A stretch of DNA of 43,267 bases from Mobilisporobacter senegalensis (GTDB taxonomy: Bacteria > Bacillota > Clostridia > Lachnospirales > Lachnospiraceae), in NCBI RefSeq assembly GCF_003752155.1, contig NZ_RJVG01000017.1:1-43267 (forward strand). Direction: 5' to 3'. Position 1 is the first letter of the stretch, and every line of letters begins with the position of its first letter. Positions 8,091 through 17,211 of this stretch are shown here, one piece after another. Made by a program: the position numbers and the translations under genes. Under the pieces are notes generated by a model. That model ran no database searches. It was not told the origin of the DNA and worked only from the letters and a program-made list of their open reading frames with translations.

Positions 8091-9368
8091 ATGGTTTCTA
8101 TTAAAAAACTATCAAATGGAATTACAGTAGTATTAGAAGAAATGGATTATCTAAGAAGTGTATCCTTTGGTGTTTGGGTGAGAGTAGGTTCAGCAAATGA
8201 GACAAAGTATAACAATGGGATATCTCATATGATCGAACATATGTTATTTAAAGGTACAAAAAACAGAAGTGCCAAAAAAATTGCTGAAGATACTGCAAAG
8301 ATTGGTGGCAATATGAATGCATATACCAGTAAAGAATGTACTACATATTATGTTACTACATTAGATGAGCACCTTCTTATGGCAATTGATATTGTGGGGG
8401 ATATGATACAAAATTCATTATTCGAGGAATCAGATATAGAGAAAGAAAAAAGTGTGATCATTGAAGAGATAGATATGTATGAAGATTCTCCCGAAGATAT
8501 GGTTCACGAGATGTTACAGAAAGAAGTCTGGAAGGACCATCCTTTAGGATTTATAATCTCCGGTGAAAAAGAAATTGTAAATAGCTATACCAAAAAGGAG
8601 CTTCTGGAGTTTAAGAATAGGAATTATATAGCTGAAAATATAGTAATATCAATAGCTGGACATTATAAAGAAGATGAGGTAATGAGGGCATTAGAAGCTA
8701 ATTTCGGAGAGATACCTCATAGAACTATTGAGGCAGAACTTACAAGACCGAAGTATGAAAGATGTATTTACACAAGTCATAGAGATATTGAACAGATACA
8801 TATGAATCTTGCTTTTGACTGTATCGACTATCATTCGGATGAAAAATATCCTCTTGCCATTGTGAATGCTTTTTTAGGTGGTTCGGAAAATTCTAAGCTA
8901 TATCAAATCATTCGGGAAGAATTAGGATATACCTATTCTATTTATTCCTATAGCTGTTCTTATGAAAAAGCAGGTCTTTTTCATATTGATGCCGCGTTAA
9001 ACCCCAGTAAGCTGACTACGGTTTTAAAAAAAATTATTCAGATCATTGAAGAACTGAAAAAAACCGGGATTACAGAGGAAGAATTAGTTCAGATGAAAGA
9101 ACAGATTAAGACAGAATTGATCATTGACAGTGAAAGTACAAAAAACAGAATGAATAACAATGGGAAATCATTGTTAAATCATGAAAAAATAATATCAATA
9201 GATGAAACAATCAGCAGAGTTAATCTTGTTACAAATGAAGAAATTCATGGATTTATGGAGAAATATCTACGAATAGATAATCTGAGTTTATCCCTTGTTG
9301 GAAATCTATCCAAAATAAATATTGAAAATACGAAGAAACTATGGGAAAGCGGAAATTTAAATCTATAA
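8091..9368 (+). CDS. M16-family zinc peptidase (MlpA/YmxG-like)
   Basis: The 425-residue protein has the inverted zinc motif H-x-x-E-H (H46, E49, H50) and the third ligand in SVIIEEIDMYE (about E126), so the catalytic N-terminal domain is intact. The C-terminal half is the inactive M16 partner domain. Length matches the single-chain bacterial group related to mitochondrial processing peptidase. No signal peptide is seen, so it should act in the cytoplasm on short peptides or unfolded segments. Bacillus subtilis has a homologue (mlpA) close downstream of pnp, so the neighbourhood is conserved. The start has AGGAAGG upstream. Confidence 0.9.
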   Translation: MVSIKKLSNGITVVLEEMDYLRSVSFGVWVRVGSANETKYNNGISHMIEHMLFKGTKNRSAKKIAEDTAKIGGNMNAYTSKECTTYYVTTLDEHLLMAIDIVGDMIQNSLFEESDIEKEKSVIIEEIDMYEDSPEDMVHEMLQKEVWKDHPLGFIISGEKEIVNSYTKKELLEFKNRNYIAENIVISIAGHYKEDEVMRALEANFGEIPHRTIEAELTRPKYERCIYTSHRDIEQIHMNLAFDCIDYHSDEKYPLAIVNAFLGGSENSKLYQIIREELGYTYSIYSYSCSYEKAGLFHIDAALNPSKLTTVLKKIIQIIEELKKTGITEEELVQMKEQIKTELIIDSESTKNRMNNNGKSLLNHEKIISIDETISRVNLVTNEEIHGFMEKYLRIDNLSLSLVGNLSKINIENTKKLWESGNLNL

Positions 9369-9387
9369 AAATAGGAAAGGCGATATC

Positions 9388-10662
9388 ATGAATAAATATC
9401 ATATTAATACCAAATGTATTCAGTCTGGTTACGAACCTAAAAACGGAGAAGCAAGAGTATTACCCATTTATCAAAGTACCACTTTTAAATATGATTCAAG
9501 TGAACATGTTGGAAAGCTTTTTGATTTAGAAGCAGAAGGTTTTTTTTATAGCAGACTTTCTAATCCTACGGTAGACTGTGTGGAGAAAAAGATAGCTGAT
9601 TTAGAAGGTGGAATCGGTGCCATGTGTACTTCTTCCGGACAGGCAGCTACTACTACAGCAATCCTTAATATTTGTTCTGCCGGAGATCATATGATAGCTT
9701 CCAGTGCCATATATGGTGGAACTACCAATTTATTTACTGTGACTTTAAAGAAATTTGGAGTGGATGTAACTTTAGTATCCCCAGATTCTACAGAAGAAGA
9801 ACTGCAAAAGGCCATAAAAGAAAATACAAAATGTATCTTTGCGGAAACAATTGCAAATCCGGCACTTGTAGTCATTGATATGGAAAAATTTGCGTTAGCT
9901 GCACATAAAAATGGGATACCATTCATTGTAGATAATACATTTGCAACACCAATTAACTGCAGACCAATTGAACATGGAGCTAATATCGTAGTTCATTCTA
10001 CCTCCAAATATATGGATGGACATGCAGTTGCCCTGGGTGGTGTGATTGTTGACGGTGGTAATTTTGATTGGGATAATGGCAAGTTTCCATCACTATCAAC
10101 ACCGGACGAATCTTATCATGGTATCACTTATACTGAAACTTTCGGGAAAGCAGCTTATCTTGTAAAAGCAAGGGTTCAATTAATGCGTGATTTAGGAGTT
10201 ACTCTTTCTCCTAACAGTGCATTTTTATTAAATATTGGTTTAGAAACACTTCATTTAAGAGTAGAGCGTCATTGCAGCAATGCCCTTACGGTAGCAAAAT
10301 GGTTAGAAACACATGAAAAAATTGAATGGGTAAACTATCCAGGTCTGGAGTCTAATAAATACTATAATCTGGCACAAAAATATATGCCAAGTGGCACTTG
10401 TGGAGTTATTTCTTTTGGAGTAAAAGGTGGAAGAGATGCTGCAGTTAAATTAATGGATAGCCTTAAATTAGCAGCAATTGTTGTTCATGTTGCAGATGCA
10501 AGAACCAGTGTCCTTCATCCGGCTAGCACGACTCATCGTCAACTAACAGATGAGCAGCTTATTTCTGCAGGAGTAGAGCCGGATTTAATCAGAATATCCA
10601 TTGGAATTGAAGATGTAAGGGATATTATTGAAGATTTAGAGCAAGGTTTGGAAAAGCTATAA
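9388..10662 (+). CDS. metY: O-acetylhomoserine sulfhydrylase (Cys/Met metabolism PLP enzyme)
   Basis: This PLP enzyme joins O-acetylhomoserine with sulfide (or methanethiol) to give homocysteine (or methionine). The Schiff-base lysine is K207 in HSTSKYMDGH, and the cofactor-binding Asp is D182 in VDNT. The 424-residue length and the VQLMRDLGVTLSP...LETLHLRVERH stretch separate it from the shorter cystathionine synthases and lyases of the same superfamily. It starts 19 nt after the peptidase stop with AGGAAAGGCG upstream, so it may be co-transcribed. A perfect terminator follows. No SAM riboswitch was seen, which fits the lack of a leader. Confidence 0.92.
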   Translation: MNKYHINTKCIQSGYEPKNGEARVLPIYQSTTFKYDSSEHVGKLFDLEAEGFFYSRLSNPTVDCVEKKIADLEGGIGAMCTSSGQAATTTAILNICSAGDHMIASSAIYGGTTNLFTVTLKKFGVDVTLVSPDSTEEELQKAIKENTKCIFAETIANPALVVIDMEKFALAAHKNGIPFIVDNTFATPINCRPIEHGANIVVHSTSKYMDGHAVALGGVIVDGGNFDWDNGKFPSLSTPDESYHGITYTETFGKAAYLVKARVQLMRDLGVTLSPNSAFLLNIGLETLHLRVERHCSNALTVAKWLETHEKIEWVNYPGLESNKYYNLAQKYMPSGTCGVISFGVKGGRDAAVKLMDSLKLAAIVVHVADARTSVLHPASTTHRQLTDEQLISAGVEPDLIRISIGIEDVRDIIEDLEQGLEKL

Positions 10663-10700
10663 TATTTAAAATTCATATAGTGATTGGAAAAGAGTATGAG

Positions 10701-10741
10701 AGAAACTATTTAAACGTTCTGGTTTAAATAGTTTCTTTATT
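10701..10741 (+). terminator. Terminator after O-acetylhomoserine sulfhydrylase
   Basis: A perfect 15-bp stem pairs 10701-10715 with 10722-10736 around a six-nt loop, followed by a T-rich stretch. Confidence 0.85.
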
Positions 10742-10882
10742 TATGTAATAGAAACATTTGTTACGGTGCTCCCTTTGCTTTTAAGTATATAATTTATAAA
10801 AAAGTATCTTAATTATAGAATGTATTGCAAATTAATTTTTTATTTGATATTTTAAAGGATAAAATAAAACTGGGGGGATAGT

Positions 10883-11929
10883 ATGGATTCTATAATAAAA
10901 ATTGATCATATTACAAAAGAATTTAAGACTTTAAATCGGCGGGTAGGTCTTAAAGGCAGTTTTTTGGATTTGTTTTCAAGAGATTATAAGGTCTTAAAGG
11001 CAGTCAATGATATTTCAATGGAAATTAAGCAGGGTGAAATTGTAGGCTATTTAGGGCCAAATGGTGCCGGTAAGTCTACAACGATCAAAATGATGACGGG
11101 TGTTCTGGAACCTACTTGTGGGGAAATACTTGTAAATGGCAGAGTACCATATAAAAACAGAGCAAAAAATTCTGAAAATATCGGTGTGGTATTTGGACAA
11201 AGGTCACAATTATGGTGGGCACTTCCGGCAATTGAGTCATTTCGCATATTAAAAGAAATATATCGGATTGATGACAAGACTTATAAGGATAATTTAGAAT
11301 ATTTTGATGCTTTAGTTGGAGCCAGTGATTTATATTATAAAACAGTAAGACAAATGTCTTTAGGGCAGCGAACCCTATGTGATATTTTAGCTTCCTTTTT
11401 ACATAATCCAAGCGTTGTATTTTTAGATGAACCTACCATTGGTCTGGATGTATCCATGAAAGGTAAAATTCGTGAATTGATCAAGGTATTAAATCATGAA
11501 CGGGGTACGACTGTTATACTTACAACTCATGATATGGGAGATGTAGATGCACTTTGCAACCGTATTGTTATCATTGATAAGGGAACCATTCTTTATGACA
11601 ATCATATTGAGAATCTTCGGAAGTATTTTGGGGCATACAGAACTATAAGGTTTATGTTTAATAAACATGGGGCAAGCAAAGAGAATGAAACTGTAGAGAA
11701 TACAATGATGGAAATAGATACATTACTAAAGGAAGAGTTCTCAGGTGCAAAATCATTATCTGTGGGTATGGATGAAAAATGGATAGATGTATTGTTAAAT
11801 GAAGATGAAGTTCCGATGATGAAAATTATTAATTGCATTCAGGAAAGAAAAAAAATTGTTGATATGACTTTACAGGAAATATCAACGGAAAGTGTAATTA
11901 AAAAGATTTATGAAGGAGGATTAGAATGA
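10883..11929 (+). CDS. ABC-2 type exporter, ATP-binding subunit (COG4586-like)
   Basis: A 348-residue ABC ATPase. Walker A is GPNGAGKS (58-65); the signature is MSLGQR rather than LSGGQ, a form typical of the COG4586 group; Walker B/D-loop is VVFLDEPTIGLDV; the switch His lies in TTHDMGD. A C-terminal extension of about 90 residues follows the ATPase core. The stop overlaps the next gene's start (ATGA), so ATPase and two permeases form one operon. This three-component set (COG4586, COG4587, COG3694) is widespread in Firmicutes and its substrate is not established. GGGGGGA precedes the ATG. Confidence 0.92.
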   Translation: MDSIIKIDHITKEFKTLNRRVGLKGSFLDLFSRDYKVLKAVNDISMEIKQGEIVGYLGPNGAGKSTTIKMMTGVLEPTCGEILVNGRVPYKNRAKNSENIGVVFGQRSQLWWALPAIESFRILKEIYRIDDKTYKDNLEYFDALVGASDLYYKTVRQMSLGQRTLCDILASFLHNPSVVFLDEPTIGLDVSMKGKIRELIKVLNHERGTTVILTTHDMGDVDALCNRIVIIDKGTILYDNHIENLRKYFGAYRTIRFMFNKHGASKENETVENTMMEIDTLLKEEFSGAKSLSVGMDEKWIDVLLNEDEVPMMKIINCIQERKKIVDMTLQEISTESVIKKIYEGGLE

Positions 11930-12747
11930 CCAATAAGAAATCCTTCACCCTAAATAAGTATTTTTCTCTTACCAAGGGAAGTATAATGGAAAGCTTATCT
12001 TTTCGATTCAGCATGTTAATAACAGTAATAGGTAATCTTATTTATTTAATTGTTATCTATTATTTATGGAAAGCAATTTATGCCTCCAGTTCCAGTGAGG
12101 TTGTAAATGGGATGACTTTCCATGATACTATGATTTACCTGGTATTAGCTTTAGCATTATTTAATTTTATGGAATGTTTTATTGTATGGAGTATTGGTAG
12201 AAATTTTCAGACGGGACAGATTGCATTAGAATTAATTAAACCAATGGATTATCAGGTTTTTTGTTTCTTTGCCAATTCAGGACAGTATCTCATTTCTTTT
12301 TTTACTACTTTTTTACCGACTTTAATCATTGTGTACCTGATTACAAAAGGTGGTTTTGCCTTAAGTATAAATCTTATTTATTTTATTTTAAGTGTTATCC
12401 TGGCAATTGTAATAAATTTCTGTGTTGATTTTTTTGTCGGAGTAATTTGTTTTTATACAGAATCTGTCTGGGGTGTCAATATTATGAAAGAAGTAGTTGT
12501 AGCACTTTTATCTGGAGCGAGCATTCCTTTGGCATTTTTTCCGGATAGATTGCGGACCATAGTAAATTTTTTGCCTTTCCAGGCAATTTATAATTCACCT
12601 CTCAAAATTCTTATTGATAAATCATTGGAGACAAAAGATTATATAACTATAATTGGATTTCAAATATTTTGGGTAGCAATAATGATACTTATCAGCAGGA
12701 TTTTTTGGAATGTATCAAAACGTATTATTACAGTAAATGGAGGTTGA
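11926..12747 (+). CDS. ABC-2 type exporter, permease subunit 1 (COG4587-like)
   Basis: The 273-residue integral membrane protein has about six hydrophobic segments (near 25-50, 70-90, 115-140, 145-170, 185-205 and 240-260). The pattern, including the FNFMECFIVWSIGRNFQTGQI region and a late FLPFQAIYNSP segment, fits COG4587 permeases. It overlaps the ATPase gene by 4 nt and is followed 4 nt later by a second permease, so the three are translationally coupled. It probably forms the channel as a heterodimer with the next product. Confidence 0.85.
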   Translation: MTNKKSFTLNKYFSLTKGSIMESLSFRFSMLITVIGNLIYLIVIYYLWKAIYASSSSEVVNGMTFHDTMIYLVLALALFNFMECFIVWSIGRNFQTGQIALELIKPMDYQVFCFFANSGQYLISFFTTFLPTLIIVYLITKGGFALSINLIYFILSVILAIVINFCVDFFVGVICFYTESVWGVNIMKEVVVALLSGASIPLAFFPDRLRTIVNFLPFQAIYNSPLKILIDKSLETKDYITIIGFQIFWVAIMILISRIFWNVSKRIITVNGG

Positions 12748-12751
12748 GGAT

Positions 12752-13558
12752 ATGGATAACAAAAGAGGTCTTGGATTTTATATTCATTTATATAAAATTA
12801 TTTTGACTCAGGATCTTAAAAGTAAAATGAGCTACCGGGCGGATTTTATTATTTCTACCATTGGAATGGTTTTTACAAATGTTTCAGGGTTCATTACCTT
12901 TTGGATATTATTTCAAAATTTTCCATCCATTGCAGGGTGGAATTATTATGAAATGTTATTTTTATATGGGTTTTCCCTGCTTGCTTTAACCCCGGTCCAA
13001 TGTTTTTTTGATAATAACTGGAATTTACGCAGCCACATTTATACTGGGGACTTTATTAAATATTGCCTGCGGCCAATTAATCTTTTCTTTTACTATATGT
13101 CAGAAGTATTTGATATGAAAGGAATCGGGCAGTTTTTCTTTGGAACAGGAACTTTATATTATGCGTGGAATAAGCTCGGAATACCATTTACCCTAAAAAA
13201 TCTTATACTGCTGATCATTAGTTTTATATCAGCTTCTTTGTTTATGATTGCATTAATGAATCTGGCAGCAGCAACTAATTTCTGGCTGATGGGTTCTACT
13301 TTTGTTATGATATTCGCATTTAAGTTTAAAGATTATGCACGATATCCGGTTAAAATATTTAGCAGGGTTTTTCGTTTTATTTTTACTTTTATCATCCCCA
13401 TTGCATTTGTGGCATATTATCCCAGCTTATTCTTTTTAAAGCCAGATGAGATCCCCCCATTGACCTATCTTTCTCCATTTCTTGGAATGATATTTTTCTA
13501 TATTAGTTATAAAGTATGGATGAAGGGTGCTTTATCCTATTCGGGAACAGGTTCATAA
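12752..13558 (+). CDS. ABC-2 type exporter, permease subunit 2 (COG3694-like)
   Basis: The 268-residue membrane protein has about six hydrophobic segments. The cytoplasmic NNWNLRSHIYTGDFIKYCLRP region resembles the matching region of permease 1 and is typical of COG3694. The ATG at 12752 lies 4 nt after the previous stop and has GGTTGAGGA upstream; an in-frame ATG at 12737 would add five residues. No clear terminator follows before the nrdD regulatory region. Confidence 0.85.
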   Translation: MDNKRGLGFYIHLYKIILTQDLKSKMSYRADFIISTIGMVFTNVSGFITFWILFQNFPSIAGWNYYEMLFLYGFSLLALTPVQCFFDNNWNLRSHIYTGDFIKYCLRPINLFFYYMSEVFDMKGIGQFFFGTGTLYYAWNKLGIPFTLKNLILLIISFISASLFMIALMNLAAATNFWLMGSTFVMIFAFKFKDYARYPVKIFSRVFRFIFTFIIPIAFVAYYPSLFFLKPDEIPPLTYLSPFLGMIFFYISYKVWMKGALSYSGTGS

Positions 13559-13580
13559 GGGTTTCCATTTCTTCACAAAT

Positions 13581-13627
13581 ACACAATCTCTTGTGCTAAA
13601 TTCAAAACATACCACAATATGTTGACA
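13581..13627 (+). promoter_or_regulatory. Tandem NrdR boxes upstream of nrdD
   Basis: Two sites resemble the NrdR consensus acaCwATATwTwGtgt: ACACAATCTCTTGTGC (13581-13596) and CCACAATATGTTGACA (13612-13627). Their starts are exactly 31 bp apart, the usual spacing for cooperative NrdR binding. The second overlaps the -35 of the nrdD promoter, so repression at high dATP/ATP is expected. Confidence 0.75.
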
Positions 13628-13650
13628 TTCGGTTTCGATTTAGGTAAAAT
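13622..13650 (+). promoter_or_regulatory. Sigma-A promoter of nrdD-nrdG
   Basis: TTGACA (13622-13627), a 17-bp spacer and TAAAAT (13645-13650). The -35 lies inside the second NrdR box. The start codon at 13703 follows after a leader of about 45 nt. Confidence 0.75.
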
Positions 13651-13702
13651 TATTTAAGGTAAATGACTGCCGGAATGAGAACATACAGAAAGAGGATTTG
13701 GC

Positions 13703-15823
13703 ATGATAAAAGTGATAAAGAAAGATAATACATTAGAAGAATTTAATGTACAAAAGGTGGTAAATGCTGTAAATAAGTCAGCCCATCGGGCATTGATTAC
13801 TTTTACGGAAGAAGAATTGAATTTTATTTGTAATTACGTTGAAGAAAAAGTAAACGCAATGAACCTTAGTGAAGTACATATTAGCGAGATGCATAATGTG
13901 GTGGAAAGTGCTTTGGAGAAAACAAACTCACTTGTTGCAAAAAGTTATAGAGATTATAGAAACTATAAACAGGACTTTGTCAAGATGCTGGATGAAGTCT
14001 ATAAGAAGAGCCAGTCTATTATGTATATTGGGGATAAAGAGAATAGTAATACAGATAGTGCCTTAGTCTCTACAAAAAGAAGTTTGATCTTTAATCAGTT
14101 AAATAAAGAATTATATCAAAAATTCTTTTTAACAACAGAGGAATTACAGGCAGCCAGAGATGGGTACCTCTATATCCATGATATGTCTGCAAGAAGAGAT
14201 ACTATGAACTGCTGTCTTTTTGATGTGAAAAACGTGTTAAAAGGTGGCTTTGAGATGGGGAACCTATGGTATAATGAGCCCAAAACCCTGGATGTTGCCT
14301 TTGATGTTATCGGAGACATTGTTCTTAGTGCAGCCAGTCAGCAATATGGTGGTTTCACTGTTCCCAGTGTAGATACATTACTTGAACCTTATGCCCAAAA
14401 ATCATATGACAAATTAATGGGGAAATATAAAAATTTGGGACTTGACGATGAAACTGCCCATAGGGTAACGATGGAGGATATTAAAACAGAATTTGAACAA
14501 GGCTTCCAAGGATGGGAGTATAAGTTCAATACGGTTGCATCCAGTCGTGGAGACTACCCATTTATTACAGTTACGACAGGTACAGGGACTGGTAAATTTG
14601 CAAAAATGGCGTCCATCTCTTTATTAGATGTCAGAAGAAAAGGACAGGGAAAGAAAGAATGTAAAAAGCCGGTTCTGTTCCCTAAGATTGTGTTCCTATA
14701 CGATGAAAATCTACATGGAGAAGGTGGAGAATTAGAAGATGTCTTTGAAGCAGGAATTCGTTGCTCCAGTAAAACCATGTATCCGGATTGGTTAAGTTTA
14801 ACGGGACAAGGATATGTTTCAAGTATGTATAAGAAATATGGTGAGATTATTAGTCCAATGGGTTGCAGAGCTTTTCTTTCTCCCTGGTACAAAGAAGGGG
14901 GAATGGAGCCAGCAGGTGAAGAGGATAAACCGGTTTTTGTGGGAAGGTTCAATATTGGTGTTGTAAGCCTTCACCTTCCGATGATATATGCAAAATCCCA
15001 GCAGGAAAGCAGGGATTTCTATGAAGTATTAGATTATTATTTGAATTTGATCCGTAAATTACATCTTCGTACTTATGCATACCTTGGGGAAATGAGAGCC
15101 TCCACCAATCCACTTGCTTATTGTGAAGGCGGTTTCTATGGTGGGAATCTGGGGATTCATGACAAGATCAAGCCGATCTTGAAAACGGCAACAGCTTCAT
15201 TTGGTATTACTGCCCTAAATGAATTACAACAATTATATAATAAGAAATCCATTGCCAATGATGGAGAATTTGCTTTAAATACATTAAGGCACATTAATGA
15301 AAAGGTGAATGAATTTAAAGAACAGGATAAAAAACTATATGCGATCTATGCCACACCGGCAGAAAATTTATGTGGTTTGCAAGTAACCCAATTTCGTAAA
15401 AAATATGGTATTATTGAAAATGTATCAGACAGGGAATATGTAAGCAATGGTTTTCACTGCCATGTTACAGAAGATATTACTCCAATTCAGAAACAAGATT
15501 TAGAGTACAGATTCTGGGAATTAAGTAATGGTGGTAAAATACAATATGTAAAATACCCAATTGACTATAATGTAGGAGCCATTAAAACTTTGGTGCGCAG
15601 GGCAATGGATATGGGACTTTATGAAGGTGTGAATCTTTCTCTGGCATATTGTGATGATTGTGGACATCAGGAATTAGATATGGATGAATGCCCACACTGT
15701 GGCAGCAAGAATTTAACAAAGATCGACCGTATGAATGGATATCTTTCTTATTCCAGGGTAAAAGGCGATACCAGATTAAATGATGCAAAAATGGTTGAAA
15801 TAGCGGAAAGAAAAAGTATGTAA
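13703..15823 (+). CDS. nrdD: Anaerobic (class III) ribonucleoside-triphosphate reductase
   Basis: NrdD makes deoxynucleotides from ribonucleoside triphosphates with a glycyl radical and works only without oxygen. The 706-residue protein has an N-terminal ATP-cone (about 1-90), the reductase barrel, a C-terminal zinc site (CDDC...CPHC, about 650-667) and the radical glycine G679 in RMNGYLSYSR. An AGAGGA site precedes the ATG. Its activase nrdG follows after 26 nt. No aerobic reductase is in the window, in keeping with anaerobic life. Confidence 0.97.
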   Translation: MIKVIKKDNTLEEFNVQKVVNAVNKSAHRALITFTEEELNFICNYVEEKVNAMNLSEVHISEMHNVVESALEKTNSLVAKSYRDYRNYKQDFVKMLDEVYKKSQSIMYIGDKENSNTDSALVSTKRSLIFNQLNKELYQKFFLTTEELQAARDGYLYIHDMSARRDTMNCCLFDVKNVLKGGFEMGNLWYNEPKTLDVAFDVIGDIVLSAASQQYGGFTVPSVDTLLEPYAQKSYDKLMGKYKNLGLDDETAHRVTMEDIKTEFEQGFQGWEYKFNTVASSRGDYPFITVTTGTGTGKFAKMASISLLDVRRKGQGKKECKKPVLFPKIVFLYDENLHGEGGELEDVFEAGIRCSSKTMYPDWLSLTGQGYVSSMYKKYGEIISPMGCRAFLSPWYKEGGMEPAGEEDKPVFVGRFNIGVVSLHLPMIYAKSQQESRDFYEVLDYYLNLIRKLHLRTYAYLGEMRASTNPLAYCEGGFYGGNLGIHDKIKPILKTATASFGITALNELQQLYNKKSIANDGEFALNTLRHINEKVNEFKEQDKKLYAIYATPAENLCGLQVTQFRKKYGIIENVSDREYVSNGFHCHVTEDITPIQKQDLEYRFWELSNGGKIQYVKYPIDYNVGAIKTLVRRAMDMGLYEGVNLSLAYCDDCGHQELDMDECPHCGSKNLTKIDRMNGYLSYSRVKGDTRLNDAKMVEIAERKSM

Positions 15824-15849
15824 TAATTGAATATAAGCGAGGAATTGTC

Positions 15850-16338
15850 ATGAGATATCATAATATTACGAAAGATGACATGCTTAATGGTGATGGACTG
15901 CGGGTCGTATTATGGGTGGCTGGCTGCACTCATGCATGTAAAGAATGTCAAAATCCTGTTACTTGGGATATAAATGGTGGAATTTTATTTGATGAAGCTG
16001 CAAAGGAAGAAATTTATAGAGAATTAAGACATAGTCATAACTCAGGAATTACTTTTAGTGGTGGTGACCCACTTCATCCTGTACATAGAGAAGAAGTAGG
16101 AGAGCTTATTAAAGAGCTCAGGAGCGAGTTTCCGAAAAAGTCCATTTGGGTCTATACTGGATTTACATGGGATGAAATTAAAGATATTCATTTTATGAAA
16201 GACATTGATGTATTGGTGGATGGAAAATTCGTAGCAGAGTTGAAAGACCCAAAACTTTACTGGCGGGGAAGCTCCAATCAAAATGTAATTGACGTTAAAA
16301 AAACTATAGAAACTGGAAATATGGTTTTATATTTGTAG
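15850..16338 (+). CDS. nrdG: Anaerobic ribonucleotide reductase activating protein (radical SAM)
   Basis: NrdG uses S-adenosylmethionine and a 4Fe-4S cluster to make the glycyl radical on NrdD. The cluster motif C-x3-C-x2-C is C26, C30 and C33, and the SAM-binding SGGDP follows near residue 74. The 162-residue length is normal. It lies 26 nt after nrdD, with AAGCGAGGA upstream, and is clearly in the same operon. Confidence 0.97.
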   Translation: MRYHNITKDDMLNGDGLRVVLWVAGCTHACKECQNPVTWDINGGILFDEAAKEEIYRELRHSHNSGITFSGGDPLHPVHREEVGELIKELRSEFPKKSIWVYTGFTWDEIKDIHFMKDIDVLVDGKFVAELKDPKLYWRGSSNQNVIDVKKTIETGNMVLYL

Positions 16339-16381
16339 TGGAAATATAACAGAAGAAAAGATGGAAGAAACGGAGAATAAA

Positions 16382-16894
16382 ATGAAAAAAGTTGCACAGT
16401 TTTTTAAAGTGAGCAAAGAACAATTTATAAAAGATTGGATGGATTCTTTTGAAAATGATACAAAGGAATTTGCAGAGCAATTATATGAGAAGATTAAATT
16501 ACCAAAGAGAGCAACGACAGGTTCTGCAGGATATGATTTTTATAGTCCGGTCACATTTATATTAAACCCAGGTGAAACAATTAAAATACCTACAGGAATC
16601 CGGGTAAGGATTGATGAAAATTGGGTATTAAAATGTTATCCAAGAAGTGGACTGGGATTTAAATTCCGCCTGCAATTAAACAATACAGTAGGTATTATAG
16701 ACAGTGACTATTATTTTTCTGATAACGAAGGTCATATTTTTTCAAAAATAACCAATGATTCTAATGAGGGAAAATCAGTAAATATTGAAGAAGGAACTGG
16801 TTTTATGCAGGGAATCTTTGTAGAATATGGAATTACCGTAGATGATGATGCAACAGAAATAAGAAATGGTGGTTTTGGAAGTACCACAAAATAG
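16382..16894 (+). CDS. dUTPase-like trimeric dUTP pyrophosphatase with N-terminal helical extension
   Basis: The five motifs of trimeric dUTPases are visible (numbering from the upstream ATG at 16361): AGYDF (56-60), PRSGLG (94-99), GIIDSDY (111-117) with the catalytic-type Asp, GTGFMQGIF (145-153) in place of the usual motif 4, and RNGGFGST (168-175). The reaction would be dUTP to dUMP plus pyrophosphate, which suits a place after nrdD-nrdG. About 45 charged helical residues precede the core, and a loop is inserted between motifs 3 and 4. The ATG at 16382 has GGAG six nt upstream and is preferred over 16361. Motif 4 is divergent, so a dCTP deaminase/dUTPase-fold regulator cannot be excluded. 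Confidence 0.8.
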   Translation: MKKVAQFFKVSKEQFIKDWMDSFENDTKEFAEQLYEKIKLPKRATTGSAGYDFYSPVTFILNPGETIKIPTGIRVRIDENWVLKCYPRSGLGFKFRLQLNNTVGIIDSDYYFSDNEGHIFSKITNDSNEGKSVNIEEGTGFMQGIFVEYGITVDDDATEIRNGGFGSTTK

Positions 16895-16903
16895 CTTTGA
16901 TAT

Positions 16904-16954
16904 GGGTTTTAAAACTCTTCAATTTAGAGTATTGAAGAGTTTTAAAACCCTTTT
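16904..16954 (+). terminator. Terminator of the nrdD-nrdG-dUTPase operon
   Basis: A perfect 20-bp stem pairs 16904-16923 with 16931-16950 around a seven-nt loop, followed by TTTT. Confidence 0.92.
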
Positions 16955-17017
16955 ATAAATTTCGGAATAAACAGTTCTCGTATTGTAAATAATTGCAAGT
17001 AGGCATATTTAAGCAAA

Positions 17018-17108
17018 TATTGTTACAGTTCAGCCATATAGAAAGCTGCAAGCACCCACGTGCAACTTGTACAATACTTTCTGCATGGCTCAATTGCAAC
17101 AAAATATT
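17018..17108. repeat. 91-nt imperfect inverted repeat upstream of the P-type ATPase
   Basis: The outer arms (about 17018-17045 and 17077-17108) match with a few mismatches: both carry AGCCAT and AGAAAG blocks when one is reversed and complemented. An inner GCAC/GTGC hairpin caps it. No T-run follows, so it is not a standard terminator. It could be a leader structure or a small mobile remnant. The rest of the 317-nt gap holds only the upstream terminator and AT-rich sequence. Confidence 0.5.
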
Positions 17109-17211
17109 AGAATATAATTAGAAATTACTACTTAATATTCCAAATTAGGTAAGTTTATGATAATATTATTATTCAAGTTACTATTAATTATTTACAAGGA
17201 GGAATTGTGCA

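Noticed and set aside
9388-9420. SAM riboswitch for the O-acetylhomoserine sulfhydrylase gene
   Set aside because: Only 19 nt separate it from the preceding gene, too short for any riboswitch.
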